NCBI RefSeq assembly: GCF_001548095.1 | Contig: NZ_AP014815.1 | Location: 2,355,656 to 2,419,655, forward strand | Length of the DNA: 64,000 nt | Reading direction: 5' to 3' | From: Geminocystis sp. NIES-3708 | GTDB lineage: Bacteria; Cyanobacteriota; Cyanobacteriia; Cyanobacteriales; Cyanobacteriaceae | Shown here: in pieces, positions 1 through 13,114 of the stretch | Numbering within the stretch: the first letter of the stretch is position 1 | Layout: each line of letters begins with the position of its first letter | Position numbers and translations under genes: made by a program | Notes under the pieces: generated by a model | Seen by the model: the letters and a program-made list of their open reading frames with translations, nothing else | What the model was told of the DNA's origin: nothing | Databases searched by the model: none

Positions 1-8
1 GAAAATTA

Positions 9-127
9 AAGCTGGCATGGAACTATTGTCCCGTGGGGCTACCCCCAGAGTATCGTCGCCGCGATTGCGTTTCACCCACGAGTTCGAGATGGATCGTAGT
101 GGTTCCACAATGCTAAACACACCAGCT
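9..127 (-). rRNA. rrf: 5S ribosomal RNA
   Basis: Last gene of the rRNA operon, reading leftward. The complementary ends GCTGGTG near 126 and CATGCCAGC near 11-18 form the terminal stem typical of 5S, and the internal segment with GGAACCAC and CCATCTCGAACTC is the conserved loop A/B/C region. Length of about 118 nt is normal. Exact ends are estimated by comparison with the family from memory. Confidence 0.9.
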
Positions 128-189
128 AAGACTATGAAAGTTAAATAACCCTCAAGACTGCATGAAATAGTAAATAGATTTTAAGATTA

Positions 190-2973
<2,784 letters not shown>

Positions 2974-3077
2974 TGTCTGTCATTTTACAGCTTTTTCTAC
3001 TTACTTTTTCTATGCAGTTTTCAAGGTTCTTACTGAACAACGGTTCAGCATCCATTTTTTGGTGCTAATTTGTTCCC

Positions 3078-3150
3078 TGGAGATAAGCGGACTCGAACCG
3101 CTGACATCCTGCTTGCAAAGCAGGCGCTCTACCAACTGAGCTATACCCCC
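3078..3150 (-). tRNA. tRNA-Ala (anticodon TGC)
   Basis: On the minus strand the sequence starts GGGGGTATAGCTCAG and has a D arm, an anticodon stem CCTGC/GCAGG with loop TTTGCAA (anticodon TGC), and the T-arm GGTTCGAGTCC. It is 73 nt without an encoded CCA. It sits in the 16S-23S spacer between tRNA-Ile and 23S, the common arrangement in cyanobacterial rRNA operons. Confidence 0.97.
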
Positions 3151-3197
3151 AATCTTTTTTCTCTCTTGGAAAAATTTACTTCTTCTCCCAAAAGAAG

Positions 3198-3271
<74 letters not shown>

Positions 3272-3340
3272 GTGAACCTATTCTTAATAGTTTGAATGCC
3301 TTTTTCTCACTCTTGCTGACTTCTATTCGAAGTCTCCCTT

Positions 3341-4828
<1,488 letters not shown>

Positions 4829-5126
4829 AGATTCCTTTTCACCTAAGTTACTTAGTTCTCTCAACGAGCTTTTTGATTGCTCTTTTTGTTAGTAATTTAA
4901 TACTTGTTTTGTTAATTTAAAGTTCTTTAACAAGGGTGTATGTTATATTTGAAAATGGCTTTCAAACTATTAAATTGTCGAGGTTCGTGGTGTGTTAGAC
5001 TGAGTCAATTGGCTCAATCGCACATTTACTAATATAACTAATAATTCTAAAATCTGCAACTCTTTTTTAAATATTTTTTCAAATTTGAAGTCGATACAAG
5101 TCTATAACCTATGTTAGATATAAAAT
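4829..5126. other. Leader and promoter region of the rRNA operon
   Basis: No gene is seen. On the minus strand this is the region upstream of 16S, so the operon promoter and the antitermination/processing leader should lie here. It is very AT-rich. A TTGAAA hexamer and TATAAC/CATACA-like hexamers occur around 4935-4970 on the minus strand, but the spacing is not convincing, so no exact promoter is called. The left part would also hold the end of the transcript of the pseudopilin pair. Confidence 0.5.
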
Positions 5127-5741
5127 TTATGTATTTTTATTTCTTGAGATTTTTATTTTTTTAGAATCAATATCAATCAAAATTGAGGAAGAAATGGAAT
5201 TGTCATAACGTTGATTTTCCACATTGTTACAATTAGTACTCTGAATAGTTTGATCATAAATACCTGTTCTAATCATGCCAATACTAGAAATAACAATACA
5301 TTTTCCTGTTTCTGGTATTGGTTTACCTGAAAAATCTTTCCTTCTTATTTGCAATGTTTGAGATTGACTTGTTGTTCCTTTAAATGAAAAAGGGATGCTT
5401 AAAGGGAGACTATTACGATTAGATATTATTTCTACTATTTTATTATCAATAATAATGTTTTCTAATATACAACCAGAAGGAGAAGCTGTAATTTTTGTAC
5501 TCGTAATGTTAATTGTACAGGTAAGACTTTGACGATTGGCATTTAGTTGAGCTTCAATTATCCCCTGTCTAATGCGAGTAAATGCTTCGTTAACTTTTTG
5601 TTGTCTATGAGATTCTAGTAGATTTGGTAAAGCGATGATGGTTAAAATACTGATAATTGTTAAAGCTATGATTAATTCAAATAAGTTAAAACCACTTTTT
5701 TTGTTATGGATAGAGTTAAAAACTACAATTAAGTGCCGCAT
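5127..5741 (-). CDS. Type IV pilin-like pseudopilin (second of pair)
   Basis: A 204-residue protein with a class III prepilin signal: a basic leader ending KKSG (residues 14-17), then the mature N-terminus FNLFE with phenylalanine at +1 (F18) and glutamate at +5 (E22), followed by a hydrophobic helix to about residue 42. PilD would cleave after G17. The rest is a beta-rich globular part with few cysteines, as in GspH-like minor pilins. The start is supported by GGAGGT upstream. It overlaps the preceding pseudopilin gene by 26 bp, so the two are translationally coupled. The pair resembles HpsB/HpsC-type pseudopilins of cyanobacteria, linked to polysaccharide secretion or motility; that assignment is an inference from gene order and size. 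Confidence 0.8.
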   Translation of the reverse strand: MRHLIVVFNSIHNKKSGFNLFELIIALTIISILTIIALPNLLESHRQQKVNEAFTRIRQGIIEAQLNANRQSLTCTINITSTKITASPSGCILENIIIDNKIVEIISNRNSLPLSIPFSFKGTTSQSQTLQIRRKDFSGKPIPETGKCIVISSIGMIRTGIYDQTIQSTNCNNVENQRYDNSISSSILIDIDSKKIKISRNKNT

Positions 5742-6336
5742 TGGGGATTACCTCCGTTAAGAAAGTGGCTATTTGATTATTAGTTCCCGAATTAGTGTAG
5801 TGGGGATGGTTAACACTATAGGTGACAACATAGGTAATTTTAAGAGTGTTTCCCGAAGCATAATATTCTCTGGTTATATCATAGGGTTTGGGATTATGAT
5901 TAGGGATAGAAATAGTTTCTTGGGAAACAAATTTTCCCGAAGTAGTGCCGTCTATATTGTTTTTCAAAGTATCACCGTAATTTCCACACTGATTTGAATT
6001 AGATGCCAAAATAAAAGCACTATGCTTGATTAACTCTAAATCCTCTTGTATCCAGTTAGAAATTTCTTGTTTATTTTGAGCTTGTACTCTTAATAAGGTA
6101 GCTAAAACTGTAGCTTGTAATGATCCTAATAGGAATGTTGCACTAACCAATATAGTTACTAATGTTTCCAGAATTGTAAATCCATTTTCGTCTGATTTAT
6201 CTTTGAGGTTTGGAATGACAGATTTCTTTTGAAGGGATAAGAATTTAAAAGTATGACTTCTGAAAAATTTTAAAGAATAATTAGTGAATAAAACTTGATC
6301 GTTATAGAGTATAAACTTGAAGAATCGATATAACAT
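5716..6336 (-). CDS. Type IV pilin-like pseudopilin (first of pair, HpsB-like)
   Basis: A 206-residue protein with the prepilin motif ENG|FTILE (cleavage after G52, F53 at +1, E57 at +5) and the following hydrophobic helix to about residue 77. The leader of 52 residues is much longer than the usual 6-25. However the ATG at 6336 has a Shine-Dalgarno-like GAGGTG four bases upstream and I find no ATG, GTG or TTG between it and the motif, so the long leader seems real. It is the first gene of a two-gene unit with the next pseudopilin. Type II secretion-like or HpsB-like function is inferred from family features only. Confidence 0.78.
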   Translation of the reverse strand: MLYRFFKFILYNDQVLFTNYSLKFFRSHTFKFLSLQKKSVIPNLKDKSDENGFTILETLVTILVSATFLLGSLQATVLATLLRVQAQNKQEISNWIQEDLELIKHSAFILASNSNQCGNYGDTLKNNIDGTTSGKFVSQETISIPNHNPKPYDITREYYASGNTLKITYVVTYSVNHPHYTNSGTNNQIATFLTEVIPNAALNCSF

Positions 6337-6470
6337 AACACCTCATATCAAACTTGATTTTAAAAGACAAAATTAAAACTGTGATAGAAAGAATCGTAAC
6401 AAAACGTTATATTTTAAAGAGAATAGCAATTATTAATATCAAAAAATTTTAACTTAGTTAGGAAGAAATA

Positions 6471-7655
6471 ATGCGCGTAATTTTAATGACAGGAAAGGGA
6501 GGAGTCGGTAAAACATCAGTAGCAGCTGCTACTGGTCTAAAATGTGCTGAATTAGGATACAAAACATTAGTTTTAAGTACAGATCCTGCTCACTCTTTAG
6601 CTGACAGTTTTGATCTGGAATTAGGTCATGATCCTCAACCCGTAGTTAATAACCTTTGGGGGGCGGAATTAGATGCTTTAATGGAATTAGAAGGTAATTG
6701 GGGAGCGGTTAAGCGTTATATTACTGAAGTTTTACAGGCTAGGGGATTAGATGGAGTACAAGCCGAGGAATTAGCTATTCTTCCGGGTATGGATGAGATT
6801 TTTGGGTTGGTACGGATGAAAAGACATTATGATGAAGGAGATTTTGATGTACTAATTATTGATTCTGCTCCGACAGGTACAGCATTAAGATTGTTAAGTC
6901 TTCCTGAAGTGAGTGGTTGGTATATGAGACGATTTTATAAGCCTTTTCAGAGTATGTCAGCGGCTTTACGTCCTTTATTTGAGCCTATTTTTAAACCTAT
7001 TGCTGGATTTTCTTTACCTACTAATGAAGTGATGGATGCACCCTATGAATTTTATCAACAAATAGAAGCTTTGGAAAAAGTTTTAACTGATAATGCTCAA
7101 ACTTCGGTTAGATTGGTCACTAATCCTGAAAAAATGGTTATTAAAGAATCTTTGAGGGCTCATGCTTATTTAAGTCTATATAACGTTTCTACAGATTTAA
7201 TTATTGCTAATCGTATTATTCCTGAAGAAGTAGAAGATCCCTTTTTTAAAAAATGGAAAGAAAATCAGGTTATTTATAAACAAGAGATATACGATAATTT
7301 TCATCCATTACCTATTAAAGAAGCTCCTTTATTTTCTGAGGAAATGTGTGGTTTAAAAGCCCTAGAAAGATTAAAAGATATACTTTATGAAAAAGATGAA
7401 GATCCCAGTAAAGTATATTATAAAGAAAATACAATTAGAGTAGTAAAAGTAGATAATAGTTATAGCTTAGAATTATATCTTCCTGGTATTCCGAAACAAC
7501 AAATAAAGTTGAATAAAACTGGAGACGAATTGAATGTTAGAATTGGTAATCATCGTCGCAATTTAGTTTTGCCTCAAGCATTAGCGGCTTTAACTCCTTC
7601 TGGTGCAAAAATGGAAGAAGATTATTTAAAAATCAAATTTACTAATATTCAATAA
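6471..7655 (+). CDS. Get3/ArsA-family ATPase with C-terminal HSP20-like domain
   Basis: A 394-residue P-loop ATPase of the TRC40/Get3/ArsA group. The deviant Walker A GKGGVGKT is at residues 8-15, with the intradimer signature lysine at K9, and switch I DPAHS at 38-42; the [12 protein letters not shown] block further on is the family's switch II/A-loop region. Residues of about 320-394 form a small alpha-crystallin/HSP20-like domain ([15 protein letters not shown] and a final EDYLKIKF strand). Cyanobacterial members often carry this extension. No ars genes are nearby, so arsenite pumping is unlikely and a role with tail-anchored or hydrophobic clients is the better guess. An SD-like AGGAAG lies just before the ATG. 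Confidence 0.88.
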   Translation: MRVILMTGKGGVGKTSVAAATGLKCAELGYKTLVLSTDPAHSLADSFDLELGHDPQPVVNNLWGAELDALMELEGNWGAVKRYITEVLQARGLDGVQAEELAILPGMDEIFGLVRMKRHYDEGDFDVLIIDSAPTGTALRLLSLPEVSGWYMRRFYKPFQSMSAALRPLFEPIFKPIAGFSLPTNEVMDAPYEFYQQIEALEKVLTDNAQTSVRLVTNPEKMVIKESLRAHAYLSLYNVSTDLIIANRIIPEEVEDPFFKKWKENQVIYKQEIYDNFHPLPIKEAPLFSEEMCGLKALERLKDILYEKDEDPSKVYYKENTIRVVKVDNSYSLELYLPGIPKQQIKLNKTGDELNVRIGNHRRNLVLPQALAALTPSGAKMEEDYLKIKFTNIQ

Positions 7656-7671
7656 ATAAATTTATAAAGCC

Positions 7672-7709
7672 TATTCCTCCTCAAAATTCTATTGCAGGGG
7701 GGAGGAATA
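7672..7709. repeat. 9-bp perfect inverted repeat (hairpin) after the Get3/ArsA gene
   Basis: TATTCCTCC at 7672-7680 pairs exactly with GGAGGAATA at 7701-7709 across a 20-nt loop. It lies 17 bp after the stop codon of the ATPase gene. The bases after it on the plus strand are A-rich rather than T-rich, so it is not a standard intrinsic terminator; it may stabilise the 3' end of the transcript. Confidence 0.5.
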
Positions 7710-7779
7710 AAAAATTTATAACTTTTTTAATTATCAGTCAACTTTAGAAGGATACTTTTAAATTAAATTTAATTAGGAT

Positions 7780-8040
7780 ATGACTAAAAATCTAATTACG
7801 GTAAAAGTCAAATTATTTGCTATTTATTCTGAAATATGTAAAGAGAAAGAACTTACTTTAAATATACCTGATCAAAGTAAAGTAAAAGATATTTTAGATA
7901 TTATTATTCAGAAGCAACCATCATTAAAAAATTGGGAAAACATTACTAAATTAGCAGTGAATTTAGAATTTGTTTCCCCTAATTTTGAAGTTAAAAACGG
8001 TGATGAAATTGCCTTGATTCCTCCTGTTAGTGGAGGATAA
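7780..8040 (+). CDS. moaD: MoaD/ThiS-family sulfur carrier protein
   Basis: An 86-residue beta-grasp protein ending in IPPVSGG, with the C-terminal Gly-Gly that MoaB/MoeB-type enzymes adenylate and convert to a thiocarboxylate for molybdopterin synthesis. The LFAIYSEICKEKELTLNIP start and the NGDEIALIPPVSGG end match the MoaD pattern better than ThiS. No moaE or other molybdopterin gene adjoins it in the window. It follows the ATPase gene by 124 bp, with a hairpin in between, so it may have its own promoter. Confidence 0.82.
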   Translation: MTKNLITVKVKLFAIYSEICKEKELTLNIPDQSKVKDILDIIIQKQPSLKNWENITKLAVNLEFVSPNFEVKNGDEIALIPPVSGG

Positions 8041-8115
8041 ATTACATATATTTTTATTTTTTAGGTATCAAAAAATTATGTAACAGGGTTATCAATTTAT
8101 TCACTGAGAAATAAC

Positions 8116-8703
8116 TTAGTCTTGATGATTAGCTTGACGAGGTTGAATAACACCAAAACCACCATGATTTCTCTGATAAATCACGTTTATGTCTCCTGTT
8201 TCCTTGTTGCTAAACATATAAAAATCGTGATCAACCAGTTGAAGTTGCTCCCATGCTTCATCTATGGTCATAGGAGTCATAGCAAAATATTTCATTCTAA
8301 CTACTTCCGTTGGTAATTCTGGTTGGCGATCGCCGATGAGGCTAGTTTCAACGGGTTTTTCTTCAATAGAGTCAGCAGTTTTAACTTGAGAATGAGTTTT
8401 TTTACCTAATTGTCTTTCTTTATATTTACGTAATTGACGAGCAATTTTATCAGAAACAAGGTCAATACTGGCGTATAAATTTTCACTATGTTCTTGAGCT
8501 CTAATGACTGTACCATTAGCATAAACGGTAACTTCCGCTTTATGTTTGTTGCTGATACGAGCATTTCGAGCAACAGATAAATGAACATCGACTTTTGTGG
8601 CTAAATTTTGAAAATGTTTGACAGCTTTTTCTAATTTTTCCTCTACATAATCATGGATAGATTCAGTGACTTCAATATTGTTTCCTTGAATTAAAAATTT
8701 CAT
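8116..8703 (-). CDS. lrtA: Long-form ribosome hibernation promoting factor (LrtA)
   Basis: A 195-residue HPF/RaiA family protein. The N-terminal S30AE domain (about residues 1-100: [20 protein letters not shown], then a basic helix [10 protein letters not shown]) binds the decoding centre of the 30S subunit. A linker follows, and the C-terminal domain (about 130-190: [25 protein letters not shown]) dimerises ribosomes into 100S particles. In cyanobacteria this gene is known as lrtA, the light-repressed transcript, which accumulates in the dark. It is divergent from the amidase gene and preceded by a long non-coding region. It converges with moaD. Confidence 0.93.
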   Translation of the reverse strand: MKFLIQGNNIEVTESIHDYVEEKLEKAVKHFQNLATKVDVHLSVARNARISNKHKAEVTVYANGTVIRAQEHSENLYASIDLVSDKIARQLRKYKERQLGKKTHSQVKTADSIEEKPVETSLIGDRQPELPTEVVRMKYFAMTPMTIDEAWEQLQLVDHDFYMFSNKETGDINVIYQRNHGGFGVIQPRQANHQD

Positions 8704-9221
8704 AATTAATACTCCATTTCTTAGGCAATTACTAACCTTTTCTATTTAAAATTAACGAAAGTCTTTCCATCTAATCCTCAAAAATCAGTCAGTTATAGTA
8801 TATTTAGCTATAAATGTCCAATGTTATCCTTAATAAAATTAAGTTAAGTACTTTGAGAATTTAAGTTTTTTAAACAATTTATTTTCACCTAAATAACAAA
8901 ACTTTTTTTAGGGGCGTTTTATGTTATTTAGTTGATCTTTCCTCCTTAAAACTTTCTCTATACTTTATAGATTAGCACTTTTACGTTATAAAAAGCACTG
9001 ATTTTAATTTATTTTCATGTTTTCTTTCTGTTTATAAAGTTTTGTAACAAAAAAGAACCAAAAAAAACTAAAAAAATTTTTTATAATGAATTCTGAACCA
9101 TCTAATGTTAAAATAATGCTGTTTTTAAAGCATACTTAACTGAAAAAAGAATTTATATTTTGGGCGATAATCTACAAAAAATATAAAAATAGTTATAGTC
9201 AACTTTTTTAATAAAAAACTA
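8704..9221. promoter_or_regulatory. Long divergent regulatory region of lrtA and the amidase gene
   Basis: A 518-bp AT-rich stretch without an ORF lies between the divergent lrtA and amidase genes. On the minus strand a TTGGAC (8816-8821) and a TATAAC (8792-8797) stand 18 bp apart and could be the lrtA promoter, leaving a leader of roughly 80 nt. Further upstream, CTAAATAAC (8889-8897) and GTTATTTAG (8923-8931) form a perfect 9-bp inverted repeat. LrtA transcripts of other cyanobacteria have a regulatory 5' leader that affects light-dependent stability (known); its presence here is inferred from the unusual gap. Confidence 0.5.
8889..8931. repeat. 9-bp inverted repeat in the lrtA upstream region
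   Basis: CTAAATAAC at 8889-8897 and GTTATTTAG at 8923-8931 are exact reverse complements separated by 25 bases that contain a T-run and GGGGCG. Read on the plus strand it could form a hairpin; as DNA it could be an operator for either divergent gene. No family is recognised. Confidence 0.4.
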
Positions 9222-10985
9222 ATGAAACAAATTTTTTTTTGGCAAGGGATAATTTATACTTTCTTCTTAAACTTGATGATAGAGTCAGTTTCAGCTCAAA
9301 GTTTGAAAGTAGTTTATCCTCCGGCTAATCATGAAACAACAGCTGATTCGATTTTTATTATTGGTTCAGCTAATGCTCAAGGTAATGTTATTATTAATAA
9401 TAAACCCATTATGCGATCGCCTCAAGGTAATTTCGCCCCTAGTTTTCCGTTAAAAATAGGGAAAAATGAGTTAATAATTCGTTATGGAAAAGAAGAAATA
9501 AAAAGAGTTATCACCAAAGTTAATAATCAACCTAAAATTGAAGATATTTTGAGTTTATCTCCTAGCTTATTATCACCTCAAATTAATATTAGTAAATTGC
9601 CTAATGAATTAGTTTGTTTTGAAGCAATAGCTCCATTAAATGGTCAAATAGCAGTGAATTTAGGCACAAAAACCTTAAATTTGACCTCACCATTATTGAT
9701 CGCTGATTTACCTCCTAATTCTGCCATCTTAATTGATCAGAATCAGAGTAAAAATATTATAAAAAAATACTGGGAAAAGGTAAAAGGATGTACTAAATTT
9801 GAAGAAACAGGCAAGAATATTCAACCTATTTTTGTAATGAATTATGAAGGAAAAACTATTAGTCAAGCAAGTCAAGGTAAGATTAGTACTTTAGATCCTC
9901 AAAATTTAATGGTAATTGAAGTTATTGCAGAACAAGGAGTAGCACGAACTGGGGCTAGTACGAATCATTCAAGATTAACTCCTCTACCAAAAGGCACAAG
10001 AGCAACAGTTACAGCGACAGAAGGAGATTGGTTACGGTTAGATTATGGCGGTTGGATAAAAGCAGAAGAAACCCGAATTTTACCGACAAATGTACCTCCT
10101 TATACCATTATTCGGAGTGTAACTTCTCGTCAGGTCGGCAATAGGACAGAAGTTATTTTCCCATTACAAAATCCTGTACCCATAGCCATTCAACAAAGTG
10201 ATCAAACTTTTACTTTATCTTTATATAACACGACCGCAGAAACTGATACGATTCGTTTTGATGATAACCCTTGGATTAAGCGTTTAGACTGGTATCAAAC
10301 TCAGCCGAGAAAAGTTGACTATATTTTTAATTTTAAATCCCCTCAGCAATGGGGTTATGATGTGCGTTACGAAGGCAGTAATTTGATTTTGACATTCAAT
10401 CATCCTCCGAAATTGAGCAATAATAATCTTGAAGGTGTGACTATTTTATTAGATCCTGGTCATGGTGGTAATGAATTAGGCTCTTTAGGTTCAACAGGTT
10501 ATCCTGAAAAAGATGTTAATTTAGTAGTATCTCTATTACTAGCTCAAAATTTACGAAATCTAGGTGCACAGGTTTACTTAACCCGAGAAGATGATAGGTT
10601 TGTTGCATTAGGCGATCGCCAAAAAATTATTAATCAACTAAAACCGACTTTAGCTTTTTCCATACACTATAACGCCTTACCCGATGGCGGAGATGCGGAG
10701 AAAACTAAGGGAGTAAGTACATTTTGGTATCATCCCCAAGCCCATGATTTAGCAGTATTCATGCACAATTATCTCACAGAAAAGTTAAATCGTTCTTCTG
10801 CTGGGGTATTTTGGAATAATCTTGCCCTCACTCGCCCGAATATCGCCCCTAGTGTATTATTAGAATTAGGTTTTATGATTAATCCTTACGAATTTGAGTG
10901 GATTACAAATACCGAAGCACAACAAAAATTAGCTTTGACTATTGCCGAGGGAATAAATACATGGATAATGAAAAATGAGAAATGA
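9222..10985 (+). CDS. N-acetylmuramoyl-L-alanine amidase (AmiC-type, with SH3-like domain)
   Basis: A 587-residue exported cell-wall hydrolase that cuts the lactyl-peptide bond of peptidoglycan. Residues 1-25 form a signal peptide ending SVSAQ. A beta-rich N-terminal part and a bacterial SH3-like segment (about 225-280, ARTGASTNHSRLTPL and GDWLRLDYGGWI) precede the Amidase_3 domain from about residue 405. Zinc ligands H414 (DPGHGG), E429 (YPEKD) and H482 (SIHYNA) and the catalytic E548 (LLELGF) are all visible, so the enzyme should be active. Size and layout match cyanobacterial AmiC proteins used in septum cleavage. It is divergent from lrtA and transcribed alone; the next gene converges on it. 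Confidence 0.92.
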   Translation: MKQIFFWQGIIYTFFLNLMIESVSAQSLKVVYPPANHETTADSIFIIGSANAQGNVIINNKPIMRSPQGNFAPSFPLKIGKNELIIRYGKEEIKRVITKVNNQPKIEDILSLSPSLLSPQINISKLPNELVCFEAIAPLNGQIAVNLGTKTLNLTSPLLIADLPPNSAILIDQNQSKNIIKKYWEKVKGCTKFEETGKNIQPIFVMNYEGKTISQASQGKISTLDPQNLMVIEVIAEQGVARTGASTNHSRLTPLPKGTRATVTATEGDWLRLDYGGWIKAEETRILPTNVPPYTIIRSVTSRQVGNRTEVIFPLQNPVPIAIQQSDQTFTLSLYNTTAETDTIRFDDNPWIKRLDWYQTQPRKVDYIFNFKSPQQWGYDVRYEGSNLILTFNHPPKLSNNNLEGVTILLDPGHGGNELGSLGSTGYPEKDVNLVVSLLLAQNLRNLGAQVYLTREDDRFVALGDRQKIINQLKPTLAFSIHYNALPDGGDAEKTKGVSTFWYHPQAHDLAVFMHNYLTEKLNRSSAGVFWNNLALTRPNIAPSVLLELGFMINPYEFEWITNTEAQQKLALTIAEGINTWIMKNEK

Positions 10986-11012
10986 GAAATTAATAATCTC
11001 ATAACTCGTCAT

Positions 11013-11651
11013 TTAATTAAAAGCATCTTTTAATGCAGTTCGAGCGGCTAGATTACTTCTTGTTGTTGCCAAAATATCAATCTCTCTCTGTAATCTCTCA
11101 GCAGTGTCTTGCATTTCCAGTAATGCTTGTTGTTCAACTGCTACTCCATAAAGATTACTAGCTATCCAGTAAGATAATTCTCTTGGTAAAGTAGGTAAGT
11201 TCTCTGGTAATTCTATTTTTTGATCTGTTAACTTAGCAGATAATTGAACAACATCATGTAATAAAGTAGTTACTTCCTTGGCTTTATCTCGCAAATTATG
11301 TTGGGTAGAATTATCTTCAAACCATTCTACTAAAGCAACTCTATAGGGCTTTTCTCTGACATATTCTAAGACTCTAAATCTTTGTTGCCCTAAAGTTAAC
11401 ACCTTCATGCGATCATCTGGTAAACGTTCAAAATGAATTATTTCTGCACAACAACCTATCTTGGCAATTTCCCCCGTGTTAGGATCGATCATTAATACTC
11501 CAAACCGCCGATCATATTCTAAGATAGTATTCATCATCATGCGATAACGAAATTCAAAAATATGCAAAGGTAAAGGGCGTCCTGGAAATAAAACTACTTC
11601 AGGAAGGGGAAATAAAGGTAATTCTCTAACTGCGATGGAAGAAGATGCCAT
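11013..11651 (-). CDS. Stand-alone LON substrate-binding domain protein
   Basis: A 212-residue protein made only of the Lon N-terminal (LAN/PUA-like) domain: ELPLFPLPEVVLFPGRPLPL at the start, HIFEFRYRMM, then GCCAEIIHFERLPDDR, and a helical C-terminus. There is no AAA+ or Ser-Lys protease part, so it cannot be Lon itself. Such short forms are common in cyanobacteria and their role (substrate or partner binding) is not established. It is a single gene, converging with the amidase gene and followed upstream by sufS on the same strand with a 120-bp gap. Confidence 0.88.
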   Translation of the reverse strand: MASSSIAVRELPLFPLPEVVLFPGRPLPLHIFEFRYRMMMNTILEYDRRFGVLMIDPNTGEIAKIGCCAEIIHFERLPDDRMKVLTLGQQRFRVLEYVREKPYRVALVEWFEDNSTQHNLRDKAKEVTTLLHDVVQLSAKLTDQKIELPENLPTLPRELSYWIASNLYGVAVEQQALLEMQDTAERLQREIDILATTRSNLAARTALKDAFN

Positions 11652-11729
11652 GATTTTTCGCTCTAATTATGCACTTTTTTCTAATTTAGCGGATTTTGAC
11701 ATCAATTAAGCAAGTTCTATCAAATTTTT

Positions 11730-11765
11730 CAATAGTTAATTATTAATTGTTAATTAGAATTAGAT
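11730..11765. repeat. Short heptamer-type AT repeat (AATTATT/AATTGTT)
   Basis: The gap between sufS and the LON-domain gene contains GTTAATTATTAATTGTTAAT, an array of the TTAATT(A/G)-type heptamers. Similar short arrays occur near 13024-13045, 17866-17890 and 20703-20726, always between genes. They are the low-complexity intergenic repeats common in filamentous and unicellular cyanobacteria and have no known function. Confidence 0.5.
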
Positions 11766-11771
11766 TTTATC

Positions 11772-13022
11772 TTATTTGAAAAATGCAATAGTTTCTTTAA
11801 GAGCAATAATAAAAGTATCTATTTCAGCAAAAGTATTGTAAAAATATAAACTAGCTCTTGCACTACCAGAAATGTTTAAATAACGGTGCAAAGGTTGGGT
11901 ACAATGATGACCAGAGCGAATAGCAATACCTTCTTGATCTAAAAGTGTTGCTAAATCACTACCATGAATACCTGTAACATTAAATGCGGCTAAAGCAGCT
12001 CTACCTTTGCCATTGGAAGTTGGTTGATTTCCATAAATGGTTAAGTCTGGTATTTCATTTAATTGTTTAAATAAATATGCTGTTAATTCTTCTTCATAAT
12101 GATGAATATTATCCATCCCTATTTTAGTAAGATAATCTACTGCAGCCCCAAGTGCGATCGCCTCACCAATAGCGGGAGTACCAGCTTCAAATTTATGAGG
12201 TAATTCACCACAGGTAAAATGATCTAAATAGACATCCGCAATCATTTCGCCACCACCCATAAAAGGAGGCATCGCTGTTAATAAATCTTCTTTACCATAT
12301 AAAAAACCAATACCAGTAGTAGCACACATTTTGTGACCTGAACCTACAAGCCAATCACAGTCCATTTTTTGAACATCAATGGGTAAATGAGGTAAACTCT
12401 GACAGGCATCAATGAGAATTTTTATATCATATTGATGAGCTAAATTAATGATACTTTCTACAGGATTGATACAACCTAAGGTATTGGAAATATGGACGAC
12501 TGATACCAGTTTAGTTTTGTCTGACAATAAAGATTGATAGTGATTAAAATCAAATTCCTGAGTCGGAGTTAACTCTACATACTTAATTACAGCCCCTGTT
12601 TTTTCAGCGATAATTTGCCATGGGACAATATTACTATGATGTTCCATAACTGTGAGAATAATCTCATCACCAGCTTTAAGAGTATTTAATCCCCATGTGT
12701 AAGCAACAATGTTTATAGCTTCACTAGCATTTCGAGCATAAATAATCTCATTACGACTTTTGGCATTAATAAATTTAGCTACTTTATCTCTTGCACCTTC
12801 GTAAGCATCAGTTGCTCTGCTACTAAGGGTATGGGCACCCCTATGTACATTGGCATTATCATGTTCATAATAATGACATAAAGCATCAATCACCATCTTA
12901 GGTTTTTGAGACGTAGCTGCATTATCAAAATAGATTAAAGGTTTATCGTGAATTTTTTGGTGAAGAATCGGAAAATCTTTTCTAACTTCATCAGCGATGG
13001 TTTTAATTTGAGTAAAAATCAT
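11772..13022 (-). CDS. sufS: SufS-type cysteine desulfurase
   Basis: A 416-residue PLP enzyme that takes sulfur from cysteine for Fe-S cluster assembly by the SUF system. The PLP-binding lysine is K231 in GSGHKM, and the persulfide-carrying cysteine is C374 in RSGHHCTQP, the group II (SufS) loop with RSGHHC. The start ATG at 13022 begins [20 protein letters not shown], typical of the family, and [10 protein letters not shown] at residues 32-41 is diagnostic. In cyanobacteria it usually follows sufBCD; those genes are not in the window, so here it stands alone. Full length, no anomalies. Confidence 0.95.
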   Translation of the reverse strand: MIFTQIKTIADEVRKDFPILHQKIHDKPLIYFDNAATSQKPKMVIDALCHYYEHDNANVHRGAHTLSSRATDAYEGARDKVAKFINAKSRNEIIYARNASEAINIVAYTWGLNTLKAGDEIILTVMEHHSNIVPWQIIAEKTGAVIKYVELTPTQEFDFNHYQSLLSDKTKLVSVVHISNTLGCINPVESIINLAHQYDIKILIDACQSLPHLPIDVQKMDCDWLVGSGHKMCATTGIGFLYGKEDLLTAMPPFMGGGEMIADVYLDHFTCGELPHKFEAGTPAIGEAIALGAAVDYLTKIGMDNIHHYEEELTAYLFKQLNEIPDLTIYGNQPTSNGKGRAALAAFNVTGIHGSDLATLLDQEGIAIRSGHHCTQPLHRYLNISGSARASLYFYNTFAEIDTFIIALKETIAFFK

Positions 13023-13114
13023 GATAAATAATTGATAATTGATAATGAATCATTAAGGCTCATTATTTTTAGTGTGATTATAATAAGACTGTTATAGTCA
13101 ATTATAATTAATTG

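Noticed and set aside
7672-7709. Hairpin after the Get3/ArsA gene taken as an intrinsic terminator
   Set aside because: The bases after it are A-rich on the sense strand, so there is no U-tract; it is kept only as an inverted repeat.
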